A stretch of DNA of 64,000 nt, taken from positions 496,001 through 560,000 of the forward strand of contig NC_011244.1 in assembly GCF_000019705.1 (NCBI RefSeq), given 5' to 3'. The translations under genes were made by a program, and so were the position numbers. This stretch comes from Borrelia recurrentis A1 (GTDB lineage Bacteria; Spirochaetota; Spirochaetia; Borreliales; Borreliaceae). The notes beneath the pieces were generated by a model. That model worked only from the letters and a program-made list of their open reading frames with translations. It did no database searches and was not told the DNA's origin. Below, one piece after another: positions 46,201-55,367 of this stretch (positions within the stretch are counted from its first letter, which is position 1; every line of letters starts with the position of its first letter).

Positions 46201-47250
46201 GCTCTAAACTATGATAATGAATTTAATAATTTTGTAAGTGAAATTAAGAATAATTTAATTGCATATAAAACTAATTTGATGAAAGAACTTGATGATCGTT
46301 ACAATGTTATTAATACTAAGATTGAAAATTTTGAAAGACTTGAAGCAGAGCTTGAAAAAAATTATGAATTAATTAAGGAAGTCTATCATTTTAAGAATAA
46401 ATTAGAAGATTTACGAAAAACTTTAATAGATGAAATAGATCTTGTAAAAAAATATAAGGGTGATTTTGAAAGTGTTACTAGAGAAATTGAAGATGTTAAA
46501 ATTAGAACATCAGATATTATTGAAGTATTTAATGATTTAAAGACGCATCAAATGGATATTAAAGGAATTAAAAAGGATTTTGTTGAATTCCTTGATTTTT
46601 ATTCTTCTTTTAAAGAAAGGTATAAGAAATTTACAGAATCTTATGATGAGATTCAGATTTATAAAACTAAACTGAAGGAAATAAAGGACGATCAAAATAC
46701 TATTCTTGATAATTATGATAGGATTGGTAATAAGGATACTATATTAAAGTCTACGCTAGAATCTGTTGATAGAAATTTTGATTTAATAAGTGAAATAGAA
46801 AGCAAAATGAATGTGTTATTTAAGGAAAGTTCTGGACTTACACATAATATTGGAGAATTAAAAGACATTGTGTCAGAATTATTAGCCAATAAAGATTTAT
46901 CACAGGAAGCGTTAAATAATGTTCAAAATCTTAAAGAGATGTTGTTGGAGATTGAGGATAAATTAGGATACATTCAAAATGTAAGAGAAAAAGTTGCAAA
47001 ATCTGAAACTAGATTAGAAAATTTAAATGTTGCTGCTGAAGAGAGAATTAAGACTCTTGGTATTCTTGTTAAAACAGAATCTAAGTATAAAGATAATATT
47101 GGTCTTAATAATGCAACAGTTAGGGATTCTGTTATTAAACTTATGCGACAGGGATGGAGTGCATTAGAAATTTCAAGAGCTACTAAATTATCTGTTGGAG
47201 AAGTTGAGCTTATTTTAGAACTTGGGATTGTTAGCAAAAGTGATGATTAA
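40264..47250 (+). CDS. Giant membrane-anchored coiled-coil protein, SpiroCoCo type
   Basis: The 2328-residue product has one N-terminal membrane helix (FVTILVNLLTVFLILFIY) followed by about 2200 residues of near-continuous alpha-helical coiled coil. The coil is rich in Glu, Lys, Asn, Asp and Ile and has almost no Pro or Cys. Residues 1320-1517 are six near-identical 33-residue repeats. The last 40 residues form a separate compact unit (LMRQGWSALEISRATKLSVG, then EVELILELG) resembling a helix-turn-helix like that of DUF6115 proteins. The architecture matches the spirochaete SpiroCoCo family, whose function is not settled. A structural or cell-organising role is likely. Confidence 0.88.
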   Translation: MIDFVTILVNLLTVFLILFIYRQYDRRSRALDKIKKFVDLAKDNLEDFIDEKTKEINNLAVDMEAYQRSSIEIIKKIDEVQQKIKNKSDDFAEVEKKIAYHDSMLKDLDDMALKVQDNIQRLQVDGKVVDKLAKTLKNFNTQIDSVDSKLNTIFEKFAKTNKENLESIKIESWEKFDNTIRDFSVRMDNLDKNLMSYQESLLMVEEKKRDLLDKGNEKLENEFKDFLLKIESNIDNYNRGMEKSFDIYESKSKSIENSLDLIVEQAKIKINDKEDFILTKLNEELQRKFNEVFIYVDDRSNRIKNELEGKLVLVDNEVLSLSSVFKDNTYSRLNSLEETIRQEMRQYEEQFADILEQFRVQIESNVGDIYREYDSKINQFDKEIRERIDYSLEDANSKIESVQSGVKSLLDDLEDGSNNIYLEFKKKVKGDIDSFNEDVFSRMNNIGNDLDLKLLNINTNIQDEVSKLDNVLYLKLKELNEKFVNEYSDLYENVNSKYVMLLESLNLKSNELEIQLGSKYKGIADKFERSINDFTVECDERFSNIAEKSDYDYQNFETISKRVNEGINSLNVLLEQNFETLKRNFESKLHGINSDIDNEVLNLKNHYGEEIGNFVRAMEANKLQYENWQKEVELNLKEVKSNLNSANEEFLNLIETQRIKGTELSENIFNELSEHIHKKAMDMHTNWKDELIILNKSLLDIKISSEELLSSTSSKIDSFEKDVNERLEYVVSKTETFEGSVLDRYRELKDMSSKNSEEVLLGIKEFIDNQAEIIHDKVIMMLNGFNDDFSNREEVIKNKIEELNYSLKDFKIECEDVLNNLRSDLDAFIETRVQKISAIKMDNQKQIDDFLTQISEDILSKKDMLDNEIDSKLNTWQDKLGEISVNIENVLSSGKMDINSIDSEMALKINDLKTTFKGLESYYLEKIDEFRNQGNVYADELLQNIMSHFDTNTKELEESLSKKFAIVLDKSEEFVKEVDSLLKDKRTDIASFQANIDITIDSLNSRFNDLNREINEKYSKVISDSREYSETLANKLENEIGYEIENVNRRLTDKIDVLSKNMDENIEKFKESFDISRYQVENFEIRIKDIVEKEEVRIGELLREIEYQYKMRREEAIDYRKVMDNDVIQLKERFIGVINELKNNIEDKSEFLNELYKERFKIVENNFDERYSTFFVESEGAISRIRDEIYKILTDNDDRLRAKIAEMDRNFEIVDARSKEILEFEEGLRKKIEENNNSIYEQFDIVKFDIEKEMKIQFNAYMMKVTSAINDEIEKYEYGINKKIDVLKSIENNCEIIEQNLKEKMEKYNNDCDKVFDLKYAELEDKYNEKHSLIERKIDDKTNVVEELISNKYAELEGKYNEKHSLIERKIDDKTNVVEELISNKYAELEDKYNEKYSLIERKIDDKTNVVEELISNKYVELEDKYNKKHSLIERKIDDKTDVVEELMSNKYAELEDKYNEKYSLIERKIDDKTNVVEELISNKYTELEDKYNEKHSLIERKIDDKTNVVEELISNKYVEIDNKYSSMHFDVENKLNTFISELNLKLANSSEKMDRDIKEQLDNLTKLKLNLSNIEGDVLKLKEDSYHNVSSHLKLLEEDFFRDLKERGDNLRSSLENFVTSSDQRIENLEREIIKNLEDKENLIKDFRREIEQKFILNKENFYLEFSKEFDVKKRDIESKIVLMETNFTNRVDEFIGFIDNRQSNVDSWFVKVKDDMLNWQKNAYKEFEERSGITKESLNQIKNDIDIIENDLAIVKSNVTQQTKETFENLHTDIKDFEDRTYFNLKNISNEVQGKVLNIENNMNFKISSINEKINLSTEELATQIEIKFLSQQKDLEDKIFEINEKLKYEYDLVTSKIEREKQSVVDNFLNGKDSFESQIKLIQNDVSKLSEQVNTYRSDIEGTIKESYDSFSSIMKEEYSVFENEIKDNLNYSEEEIRTLKNNLQIQVSNIETEFKDRYNLITKSVDENISELKLKALNYDNEFNNFVSEIKNNLIAYKTNLMKELDDRYNVINTKIENFERLEAELEKNYELIKEVYHFKNKLEDLRKTLIDEIDLVKKYKGDFESVTREIEDVKIRTSDIIEVFNDLKTHQMDIKGIKKDFVEFLDFYSSFKERYKKFTESYDEIQIYKTKLKEIKDDQNTILDNYDRIGNKDTILKSTLESVDRNFDLISEIESKMNVLFKESSGLTHNIGELKDIVSELLANKDLSQEALNNVQNLKEMLLEIEDKLGYIQNVREKVAKSETRLENLNVAAEERIKTLGILVKTESKYKDNIGLNNATVRDSVIKLMRQGWSALEISRATKLSVGEVELILELGIVSKSDD
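44221..44814 (+). repeat. Six tandem 99-bp repeats inside the giant coiled-coil gene
   Basis: Six in-frame 99-bp units start at 44221, 44320, 44419, 44518, 44617 and 44716 and differ by only a few bases. A degenerate seventh begins at 44815. Each encodes YAELEDKYNEKHSLIERKID then DKTNVVEELISNK with small changes. Near identity at DNA level means recent expansion or ongoing homogenisation. Confidence 0.95.
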
Positions 47251-47260
47251 GGAATAGTTT

Positions 47261-48808
47261 GTGGGGAATATATTTGATATAGCTAAAACATTGCATCCTC
47301 TTGAAGTGAGAGTGATTTTGAATTATAAAGAGGAAGATTCGGTTTTTGCATTGAGACTTTCTAAGGATTTAAATTATAATGAAGGGCAGTCAAATAAAGT
47401 GGTTGAATGGCTCTTGTCTAAAGGCATCCTTAAGGAAACTTTTAGAAAACTTAATGTTTTTTATCGTTTAACTGAGAAAGGTGTTGATGCTTTCAATAAT
47501 GGTTTGATCGAAGAGAGAATAGTTACTCTTGTATCTCAAAAAATGGTTTTGGTTTCCAATTTGGCATCAGAGTTAAAAATTGATTTTAGGGATGTGGGTA
47601 AGGCATTTGGTAATTTATCTAGAGAGGGTGTTTTATCTTTAGGATCAAATAAAGAAATTATTATTAAAAATTTAGAGTGTGCTAGTTATAAAATGGTTAA
47701 GATATTGGTTGAGAGAGCTAGAGATCAAGATTTATTGGAAGATGCTTTATCGCAGGATGAATTATTAATTATTTCCAATTACTCAAAAAAGAAAGGCGCT
47801 AGTGACGTGCTCTTTAAAATCATAGAAAAATTGGACTTAAGATTTGAATTTACTAAGTTTGGATTAGAAATAAAATCTTATCTTGAAAAAAATGATTTAA
47901 AGGGTAATGAAATTGTAAAATTAACACCTGAAATGCTCAAAAATAAGTCTTATGAGAATAAAAATTTTCGGGCTTATAACATTCATGTGTCATCAAATAA
48001 AACTTTTATTGGACGTGCAAATCCTTATTCAGAGTATATATCTAAAGTTAAGGATAAGCTTGTAAGTCTTGGTTTTGAAGAGTTTGATGGTCCTTTGGTT
48101 GAGAGTGAATTTTTTAATAATGATGCTCTTTTTATGCCACAATTTCATCCTGCACGTGATATAAGAGATGTTTATTATATTAAGGAACCAAATTCGTTAA
48201 AGTCTTTGCCTGAGCCTTATTTTTCTAATGTGAAAGCTGTTCATGAAAATGGGTATATTGCAGGCTCAAGAGGTTGGAAATATAATTTTAGTGAGAGTAT
48301 TTCAAAAAGATTAGTTTTAAGAACACAAGGTACAGTTCTCTCGGCAAAACAATTAATTAATGCAAAAAATCCTGGTAAATATTTTGGCATTGTTAGATGT
48401 TTTAGATATGATCAAGTTGATGCTACTCATGGAGCTGATTTTTATCAAACAGAAGGAATTGTTATTGGAGATGTTAATATTAAAACTTTACTAGGTCTTC
48501 TTGAAATTTTTGCTAAGGAGTTGGCTGGAGCTACTGATTTTAAATATGTTCCTGCGTATTTTCCATTTACAGAACCTTCAATTGAAGTTCATGTTAAGCA
48601 TCCTATTCTTGGTTGGTTTGAACTGGGTGGAAGTGGTATTTTTAGACCAGAGGTTACAAAACCTTTTGGAATTGATGTTCCTGTTATTGCTTGGGGTATT
48701 GGAATTGATAGAATGGCGTTGATGCATTTAGGATTAAGTGATTTAAGGGAACTTTTTACTCATAGTATTGGTGATGTTGCGTTAAGGCGAGGAAAGAGCA
48801 ATGCCTAA
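47261..48808 (+). CDS. pheS: Phenylalanyl-tRNA synthetase alpha subunit, archaeal type
   Basis: This class II synthetase subunit charges tRNA-Phe with the beta subunit. The start is GTG 47261 with AAGGA seven bases upstream. At 515 residues it is much longer than the usual bacterial PheS (about 330-350). It has an N-terminal domain of winged-helix type (HPLEVRVILNYKEEDSVFAL) as in archaeal and eukaryotic enzymes. Motif 2 (FGIVRCFRYDQVDATHGADF) and motif 3 (VIAWGIGIDRMAL) are intact. Its stop overlaps pheT by eight bases. Confidence 0.94.
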   Translation: MGNIFDIAKTLHPLEVRVILNYKEEDSVFALRLSKDLNYNEGQSNKVVEWLLSKGILKETFRKLNVFYRLTEKGVDAFNNGLIEERIVTLVSQKMVLVSNLASELKIDFRDVGKAFGNLSREGVLSLGSNKEIIIKNLECASYKMVKILVERARDQDLLEDALSQDELLIISNYSKKKGASDVLFKIIEKLDLRFEFTKFGLEIKSYLEKNDLKGNEIVKLTPEMLKNKSYENKNFRAYNIHVSSNKTFIGRANPYSEYISKVKDKLVSLGFEEFDGPLVESEFFNNDALFMPQFHPARDIRDVYYIKEPNSLKSLPEPYFSNVKAVHENGYIAGSRGWKYNFSESISKRLVLRTQGTVLSAKQLINAKNPGKYFGIVRCFRYDQVDATHGADFYQTEGIVIGDVNIKTLLGLLEIFAKELAGATDFKYVPAYFPFTEPSIEVHVKHPILGWFELGGSGIFRPEVTKPFGIDVPVIAWGIGIDRMALMHLGLSDLRELFTHSIGDVALRRGKSNA

Positions 48809-50495
48809 GGTTGAAATTTATAAAAGTATTTTATTAGAAAAAATAGGAAAAAATTTGACGAATTATGAGCTTGAATCTATTATTGAGACTGCTAAAGCTG
48901 AGATTTGTGAAATTGATATAGTTAATGATAAGATCAAAATTGAATTTAATGATACAAATAGACCTGATTTGTGGTCTTCTGCAGGACTTGCACGTCATAT
49001 TAAGACATATCTTTCTGGTAACGTACCTTCATTTGATTTTTTTTCAATGACAGATAATTTGCAAAAATTTTATGGTGAAATTTTTGTCAGTCCTGAAGTG
49101 TTTGGGATTAGACCTTTTATTTTTGGATTTTTAGCAAAAGGGATGATTTGTGATGAGCGTATGCTTGAGAGTTTAATTCAGTTACAAGAAAAGCTTTCTC
49201 ATAATTATGGGCAAAAACGAAAAAGAATTGCAATGGGAATGTATTCATCAAATTTGATTCATTTTCCTATAAATTATGTTACATGTAGTTCTGATTATAA
49301 GTTTGTTCCTTTAGGTATGGATATTGAGATGTCCATTAAAGAAATAAATGAAAGACATCCAAAAGGAATAGAATATTCGTCAATTTTTGAAAATGTTGAT
49401 CAATATTCTTTATTGTTAGATTATAAGAACAATGTACTCTCTTATCCTCCTATAATTAATTCACGTGATATTGGAACTTTAAAAGTAGGTGATACTAATT
49501 TATTTATTGAGGTTACAGGAACTGATCTTGAAGCTACTTTGTTGTCTTTATCAATTGTTGCTTGTGATTTGTATGATATGGGTTTTAAAATTTTGCCAGT
49601 AAAGACTGTTTTTCCTAGGGAAACTTTATTTGGGAAGGAGATAATTTGTCCTTATTATTTTCAAAATAGTTTAAAAATTAATGTTGATAGTGTTAATAAA
49701 CTACTTGGAAGTAATTTTACGGCAAATGATATGTGCCTTGATTTAAAAAAATTAGGAATTTCAGCTTATTTTGAAGAATCAGATACATTTTATATTATGC
49801 CTCCTGTTTATAGGAATGATTTTCTGCATGAAGTAGATGTTATCGAAGAGGTAATGATAGGAAAAGGATTGGATAATTTTAAGTCAGAGCTTCCCAAAGA
49901 TTTTACTATAGGAAAATTAAGTCCAATAGAAGAATTTTCAAGAAGTGTTAGAAATTTGATGATAGGAATGGGATTTCAGGAGATGATTTATAATTATCTG
50001 GGTTCTAAGGTAGATTTTATTGAAAAGATGAATATTAAAGGTTCTGAACTTTTAAGTGTCTCTAATCCAATGACTGAAAGTTATGAGTATATTAGAGGTT
50101 CAATAATACCTGATTTGCTTAAATCTGAAAGCATTAGTTCAAATTTCCCTTATCCCCATAAAATTTTTGAGATTGGTAAGGTAGCTTTAAAAGATTTAGT
50201 TAGTGATGAGGGTACTGTTACTTATGATAATTTGGCTTTTTTAATGGCTGATAAGGAATTTTCATTTAATGAAATTAATTCTTTAGTTTCATCTCTTTTT
50301 TATTATTTAAATATTGGATTTAAAGTAAAAGAGTCAAGTAAAAATCTTTATATAGATGGCAGAGGCGCTGATATTTTAGTAAATGATATTGTTTTAGGCT
50401 GTTTTGGAGAAGTGTCACCTTACATATTAAACAATTTTGGAATTATGGTCCCATGTTGTGTCTTAGAGATTAATATTAATGGTCTTTTAAATTAG
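48801..50495 (+). CDS. pheT: Phenylalanyl-tRNA synthetase beta subunit, archaeal type
   Basis: The 564-residue beta subunit is short compared with the bacterial form (about 800 residues). It lacks the N-terminal EMAP-like and C-terminal anticodon-binding extensions of that form, which matches the archaeal type of its partner PheS. B3/B4-type editing-domain sequence (IKINERHPKGIEYSSIF region) and B5 (YRNDFLHEVDVIEEVMIG) are visible. The C-terminal catalytic-like fold contains SVSNPMTESYEYIRGSIIP. Confidence 0.92.
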   Translation: MPKVEIYKSILLEKIGKNLTNYELESIIETAKAEICEIDIVNDKIKIEFNDTNRPDLWSSAGLARHIKTYLSGNVPSFDFFSMTDNLQKFYGEIFVSPEVFGIRPFIFGFLAKGMICDERMLESLIQLQEKLSHNYGQKRKRIAMGMYSSNLIHFPINYVTCSSDYKFVPLGMDIEMSIKEINERHPKGIEYSSIFENVDQYSLLLDYKNNVLSYPPIINSRDIGTLKVGDTNLFIEVTGTDLEATLLSLSIVACDLYDMGFKILPVKTVFPRETLFGKEIICPYYFQNSLKINVDSVNKLLGSNFTANDMCLDLKKLGISAYFEESDTFYIMPPVYRNDFLHEVDVIEEVMIGKGLDNFKSELPKDFTIGKLSPIEEFSRSVRNLMIGMGFQEMIYNYLGSKVDFIEKMNIKGSELLSVSNPMTESYEYIRGSIIPDLLKSESISSNFPYPHKIFEIGKVALKDLVSDEGTVTYDNLAFLMADKEFSFNEINSLVSSLFYYLNIGFKVKESSKNLYIDGRGADILVNDIVLGCFGEVSPYILNNFGIMVPCCVLEININGLLN

Positions 50496-50583
50496 TGTCA
50501 GCATATTTTGATGTGAGTGAATTAGTTAGTATATTTAAGAATTTTTTTATATCGTTTAAAGTTAAATTGAGTTAAGAGGTTTT

Positions 50584-51561
50584 ATGTTAAATTTTGAGGT
50601 ATTAGATATAAAGAAATGTAATAGAGAGATTATAAGAACAGAGGTAGATTTTGTTGAAGATGTGATTATTGTTGGATCAGGCCCTGCAGGACTTACTGCT
50701 GGAATTTATACTGTTATGAGTGGATATAAGACAAGTATTTTGGAAGGACCTGAACCTGGAGGACAGCTTACAACAACCACAGAAGTTTATAATTATCCGG
50801 GATTTAAAAATGGTATAAATGGAAGAGAGTTGATGTTAAATATGAAGGAGCAAGCTATCAATTTAGGTGCTACTACTTATTTTGAAACTGTGAGATCTAT
50901 AAAAAAAAGAGGTGATATTTTTTGTCTTTATACGGATAATTATATCTATAAGAGCAAATCTATTGTTATTGCATCAGGCTCTATACCTAAAAAATTAGAT
51001 ACTCTTAAGAATTTAGATTTATTTTGGAATAGAGGTATTTCTGTTTGTGCGATTTGTGATGGTCATCTGTTTAAGGGAAAAACTGTTGCTGTAATTGGTG
51101 GAGGTAATACGGCGATTTCAGAGGCTATTTATTTAAGTAAACTAGCAGAAAAGGTGTATGTTATTGTAAGAAAGAATTATATGAAAGCTATTGATATGTT
51201 ACAAAAAAGTATTAAAACATTATCTAATGTTAATATTTTATATAACTGTGAGGCTAGAGAGGTTAGTGGGGAGAATATTGTCTCCAAAATTCATATTATG
51301 GATAATAAGCATAATTCTGCTTTTGAATTAAATGTAGATGGAATATTTATAGCTATTGGTTATAAACCAAATACAGAGTTTGTAAAAGGATTTTTGGAAT
51401 TAGATGATGATGGATATATTTCTACTCAAGATATTGTGAAAACTAGTGTTAATGGAGTATTCTCATGCGGTGATGTTAGCAATAAGCTTTATGCACAAGC
51501 CATTACGGCTGCTGCTGAAGGGTTTTTGGCTTCTGTGGAAGTTAGAAATTTTTTGGGATAA
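50584..51561 (+). CDS. trxB: Thioredoxin reductase
   Basis: TrxB passes electrons from NADPH through FAD to thioredoxin. The 325-residue protein has the FAD site IIVGSGPAGLTAGIYT, the redox pair CAIC (in SVCAICDGHLFKGK), the NADPH site AVIGGGNTAISEAIYL and the C-terminal FSCGDVSNKLYAQAITAAAEG. About 25 residues precede the usual start, a short N-terminal extension. AAGAGG lies before the ATG. It converges with rlmB. Confidence 0.96.
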   Translation: MLNFEVLDIKKCNREIIRTEVDFVEDVIIVGSGPAGLTAGIYTVMSGYKTSILEGPEPGGQLTTTTEVYNYPGFKNGINGRELMLNMKEQAINLGATTYFETVRSIKKRGDIFCLYTDNYIYKSKSIVIASGSIPKKLDTLKNLDLFWNRGISVCAICDGHLFKGKTVAVIGGGNTAISEAIYLSKLAEKVYVIVRKNYMKAIDMLQKSIKTLSNVNILYNCEAREVSGENIVSKIHIMDNKHNSAFELNVDGIFIAIGYKPNTEFVKGFLELDDDGYISTQDIVKTSVNGVFSCGDVSNKLYAQAITAAAEGFLASVEVRNFLG

Positions 51562-51564
51562 GTG

Positions 51565-51591
51565 AGTTTATTTAATTGGATAGAATAAACT
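51565..51591. terminator. Bidirectional hairpin between trxB and rlmB
   Basis: AGTTTATT (51565-51572) and AATAAACT (51584-51591) form an eight-pair perfect stem with an 11-base loop, four bases after the trxB stop and overlapping the rlmB stop. Its place between convergent genes suits a shared terminator, though no T run of length follows. Confidence 0.5.
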
Positions 51592-52324
51592 AAAGCAAGT
51601 TAAGTTGCCTTTTTATTTCAAATATTAAAATTCCTGTTGAGACTGATACGTTAAGAGAATCTATTTTTCCCTTAGTTGGTATTTTAATTAAAAAATCAGA
51701 ATTATTTTTTAGTAGGTTATGTATTCCTTTGCCTTCATTGCCCATAATTAATGCAATTTTGTTGTCAGTTATTTTAGTGTTATTTATTGCTTGTCCTTTT
51801 ATATCACTGGCATATATCCAAAATCCCTGTTTTTTTAAATATCTAATTACATTGTTTATATTTGGAACTGTTAATTTGTTTACATATTGACTTGCTCCAG
51901 AGCTTGTGCGTAAGACAGTTGCATTGTCTTTTACGCTTTTTCTCTGGTTAGTAATTACAAGATCAATATTGAATTGTTCTGCTGTTCTAAGAATTGCTCC
52001 AAAATTTTGAGGATCTTCTATACTATCAAGTATTAAAATAAGTATATTATTTTTATGTTGAAATTCTTTTAAGTATTCTTCTAAGTTTTTATTTTTATTT
52101 ATTGTATTATAATCTTTTAAATTTTGTAATTTTAATGCAAAACCCCTATGATTGTTATTGCCAAGTATTTTTGTGAGATCATTTATTTTGATAATCTTAA
52201 TGTTATGTTGTCTTGCTAATTGTTCAATACTTATGGCTTTTGGACTTGTTTTTGAAATATATAGTTCAAGTCCTTTATTATTTTTGATGCTTTCAATTAT
52301 TGAATTAGCGTGTGTAATGTACAT
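51590..52324 (-). CDS. rlmB: SpoU-type 23S rRNA 2'-O-methyltransferase
   Basis: RlmB-type enzymes methylate the ribose of a guanosine in domain V of 23S rRNA. The 244-residue product has an N-terminal substrate-binding part (YITHANSIIESIKNNKGLEL). The SPOUT motifs are ILDSIEDPQNFGAILRTAEQ, LIMGNEGKGIHNLL and the ending LNVSVSTGILIFEI. It begins one base after the dnaJ stop, so it is probably read as the last gene of the grpE-dnaK-dnaJ operon. The exact rRNA target is inferred from family. Confidence 0.88.
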   Translation of the reverse strand: MYITHANSIIESIKNNKGLELYISKTSPKAISIEQLARQHNIKIIKINDLTKILGNNNHRGFALKLQNLKDYNTINKNKNLEEYLKEFQHKNNILILILDSIEDPQNFGAILRTAEQFNIDLVITNQRKSVKDNATVLRTSSGASQYVNKLTVPNINNVIRYLKKQGFWIYASDIKGQAINNTKITDNKIALIMGNEGKGIHNLLKNNSDFLIKIPTKGKIDSLNVSVSTGILIFEIKRQLNLL

Positions 52325-52325
52325 A

Positions 52326-53426
52326 TTAAATTTTATTTAAGGTAACTTCATCAATGTCTTTGATTTCCTTGCTTAGAGTTTCTAGTAGTTTGATAGCATT
52401 ATTATTTAGATTTTTAGGAGTTTTGACCTTAATGATTAAAATAAGATTTCCAAATTTTTCTGTATGTAATATTGGCATTCCTTCGTTTTTGACAATGATT
52501 TGTTCATCATTTTCTGTTCCTTTTGGAATTTTTATTGAAATTTTTTTATTTGCTATTGTTTGTATTTTAATTTCTTTTCCAAGTGCTGCTTGAGTAAAGC
52601 TTATTGGTAGAGTTGCGTATAGGTCTTTTCCATTTCTTTTAAAAATTTTATGAGGTTTTATTAATATTTTTATATAGAGGTCTCCGTATTGTTGACTATC
52701 AGGATTTATGCTTCCTTTTGCTCTCATTTTAATTTGTTGGGCGTCATCAATTCCTGCTGGAATTTTGAGTTCAAGCGTTTCTTTATGTTTAACCCCTCCA
52801 GCTCCTTTGCATGATTTGCAAGGATTTGATATTATTTTTCCATTTCCATAACATTTTGGACATGTGGTTGTTACTCTAAAAAATCCTCCTCCTTGCATTA
52901 CTCGGCCATTACCATTACACATGTTACATACCGAAGGAGATGTTCCTTTTTCAGATTTCTTACCTAAACATGATTCACATAATATGTTTCTTGATATGTT
53001 AATGTTATTTTTATATCCTAAGTAAGCATCCTCAAGAGATATTTCAATTTGATATGTTAAGTCTTGACCTCTCTCTTGATATCTATTTTTGTCTTGTCCA
53101 CGTTTTCCAGTAAAAAATGAATCAAAAATATCTCCAAAATCTTCAAAAATGTCAGAAAATCCACTAAATCCACTAGAAAATCCACTAAATCCTGATGCTC
53201 CTCCTTCAAATGCTGTATGTCCAAATCGATCATATTGTGCACGCTTATTGTCATCGCTTAAAACCTCATAAGCTTCTGTTGCTTCTTTAAATATGGATTC
53301 AGCTTCTTTATTATCTTTATTTTTATCAGGATGATATTTAATTGCTATTTTTCTATATGCTTTTTTTATTTCATCTTTTGAGGCTCCTTTTGAGAGCCCC
53401 AAAATTTCATAGTAATCTCTTTTCAC
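52326..53426 (-). CDS. dnaJ: Chaperone DnaJ
   Basis: DnaJ delivers unfolded proteins to DnaK and stimulates its ATPase. The start is GTG overlapping the dnaK stop by one base. The 366-residue product has a J domain with the HPD tripeptide near residue 32, a Gly/Phe region ([15 protein letters not shown]), and a zinc domain with four Cys pairs (CESC, CNMC, CPKC, CKSC). The first lacks the usual GxG. The C-terminal substrate-binding beta domains are present. Confidence 0.97.
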   Translation of the reverse strand: MKRDYYEILGLSKGASKDEIKKAYRKIAIKYHPDKNKDNKEAESIFKEATEAYEVLSDDNKRAQYDRFGHTAFEGGASGFSGFSSGFSGFSDIFEDFGDIFDSFFTGKRGQDKNRYQERGQDLTYQIEISLEDAYLGYKNNINISRNILCESCLGKKSEKGTSPSVCNMCNGNGRVMQGGGFFRVTTTCPKCYGNGKIISNPCKSCKGAGGVKHKETLELKIPAGIDDAQQIKMRAKGSINPDSQQYGDLYIKILIKPHKIFKRNGKDLYATLPISFTQAALGKEIKIQTIANKKISIKIPKGTENDEQIIVKNEGMPILHTEKFGNLILIIKVKTPKNLNNNAIKLLETLSKEIKDIDEVTLNKI

Positions 53427-55324
53427 TATTTTTTATCCTCATCAACAACTTCGTAATCAGCTTCTTTGCTTTCACTACCTGCATTGTTTTGAGCATTGTT
53501 TTGAGCTGGTGAACTTGCTTGAGCATCCTTGTACATCATTTCAGCTATTTTATAAGAAGCTTGTTGTAGTTCTTCTGTTTTTGATTTTAGTAAAGATATG
53601 TCTGAACCTTCTAATGTATCTTTAAGTTCCTTTATTTTGTTTTCAATAGCTTCTTTATCTTGATTTGTTATTTTCTCTCCATATTCTTTTAAAGATTTTT
53701 CTGTTTGATAGATTAATGAGTTAGCTATGTTTTTTGCTTCTATGCCTTCTTTTAATTTTTTATCTTCCTCAGCATGACTTTCAGCATCTTTGACCATTCT
53801 TTCAATTTCTTCTTCAGATAGTCCTGATGATGATTCAATTCTAATTTTTTGTTCTTTACCAGTTCCCATATCTTTAGCAGAAACATGAACTATTCCATTA
53901 GCATCAATGTCAAAGCTAACTTCTATTTGTGGAACACCTCTTGGAGCTGCTGGTATTCCATCAAGAATAAAGTTGCCCAGTACTCTGTTTTGTGATGCCA
54001 TTTCTCGTTCACCTTGTAAAACTTTGATATCTACAGAAGTTTGATTATCTGCTGCTGTTGAGAATACTTGACTTTTTTTTGTAGGAATTGTGGTGTTTCT
54101 TTCGATTAATTTTGTCATGACACCACCAAGTGTTTCAATTCCTAGTGATAGAGGTGTAACATCAAGAAGTACCATATCTTTGGCTTCTCCTGTAAGTATT
54201 CCACCTTGAATAGCAGCACCTATTGCCACAGCTTCATCAGGATTTACACCTTTATTTGGTTCTTGTCCAAATATTTCTTTTACGATTTTTTGAATAGCTG
54301 GTATTCTTGTAGAACCTCCAACAAGTATTACCTCATTAATATCAGAAGCTTTAAGCCCAGCGTCTTTAATGGCTTTTAGGCATGGTTCTTTTGTTTTTTG
54401 AACCAAGTGATCTACCATTTGTTCAAATTTTGCTCTTGTAAGAGTATATTGTAAATGTTTAGGACCATTTGCATCGGCTGTGATAAATGGAAGATTTATT
54501 GATGCTTCTTGGGCACCTGAGAGTTCTATTTTTGCTTTTTCTGCTGCTTCTTTAAGTCTTTGAAGTGCCATTTTATCGTTTGATAAATCAATAGCACTAT
54601 CTTTTTTAAATTCAGTAATTAGATATTTAATGATTTCATCATCAAAGTTATCTCCTCCAAGATGGGTATCTCCATTTGTTGATTTAACTTCAAAAACGCC
54701 ATCTCCAAGCTCAAGAATTGAGATATCAAATGTTCCACCACCTAGGTCATAAACAGCAACGATTTCTTCGTGTTTTTTTTCAATTCCATAAGCAAGAGCT
54801 GCAGCTGTTGGTTCATTGACAATTCTCTTAACATCAAGTCCTGCAATTTTTCCAGCATCTTTTGTTGCTTGTCTTTGTGCATCATTGAAATATGCTGGTA
54901 CAGTAATTACAGCTTCAGTAACTTTTTCTCCCAAATAGGCCTCGGCTGTTTCTTTCATTTTTGTGAGAGTTGCTGCTGATATTTCTGGTGGTGACATTTG
55001 TTTTTTGATATTGGAGATATTTACACGTGCATCACCATTTTGTCCTTTTTCGACTTTATAAGGAACCATTTTGATTTCGCTTGCAACTTCTTCAAATCTT
55101 CTTCCCATAAATCTTTTTATTGAATATATGGTATTTTCAGGGTTTGTAACCATTTGGTTTTTTGCTACTTGTCCTACAAGTCGCTCACCTTTGTTTGTAT
55201 AAGCTACAATTGATGGAGTAGTTCTTCCTCCTTCTGAATTTTGTATAACAACAGGTTTTCCATGTTCCATTATGGCTACACATGAATTTGTTGTTCCAAG
55301 ATCAATTCCTATAATCTTTCCCAT
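53426..55324 (-). CDS. dnaK: Chaperone DnaK (Hsp70)
   Basis: DnaK is the ATP-dependent Hsp70 chaperone. The 632-residue protein has the three Hsp70 signatures: [13 protein letters not shown] at the N-terminus, [14 protein letters not shown] and [14 protein letters not shown]. The C-terminal lid ends in a Gln/Asn/Ala-rich tail followed by [18 protein letters not shown] before the ATG is a strong ribosome site. It is the middle gene of grpE-dnaK-dnaJ. Confidence 0.98.
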   Translation of the reverse strand: MGKIIGIDLGTTNSCVAIMEHGKPVVIQNSEGGRTTPSIVAYTNKGERLVGQVAKNQMVTNPENTIYSIKRFMGRRFEEVASEIKMVPYKVEKGQNGDARVNISNIKKQMSPPEISAATLTKMKETAEAYLGEKVTEAVITVPAYFNDAQRQATKDAGKIAGLDVKRIVNEPTAAALAYGIEKKHEEIVAVYDLGGGTFDISILELGDGVFEVKSTNGDTHLGGDNFDDEIIKYLITEFKKDSAIDLSNDKMALQRLKEAAEKAKIELSGAQEASINLPFITADANGPKHLQYTLTRAKFEQMVDHLVQKTKEPCLKAIKDAGLKASDINEVILVGGSTRIPAIQKIVKEIFGQEPNKGVNPDEAVAIGAAIQGGILTGEAKDMVLLDVTPLSLGIETLGGVMTKLIERNTTIPTKKSQVFSTAADNQTSVDIKVLQGEREMASQNRVLGNFILDGIPAAPRGVPQIEVSFDIDANGIVHVSAKDMGTGKEQKIRIESSSGLSEEEIERMVKDAESHAEEDKKLKEGIEAKNIANSLIYQTEKSLKEYGEKITNQDKEAIENKIKELKDTLEGSDISLLKSKTEELQQASYKIAEMMYKDAQASSPAQNNAQNNAGSESKEADYEVVDEDKK

Positions 55325-55367
55325 ATAAGGCCTCCTTTTGTTATTTTTTGATTTCTAATTATTCTAA

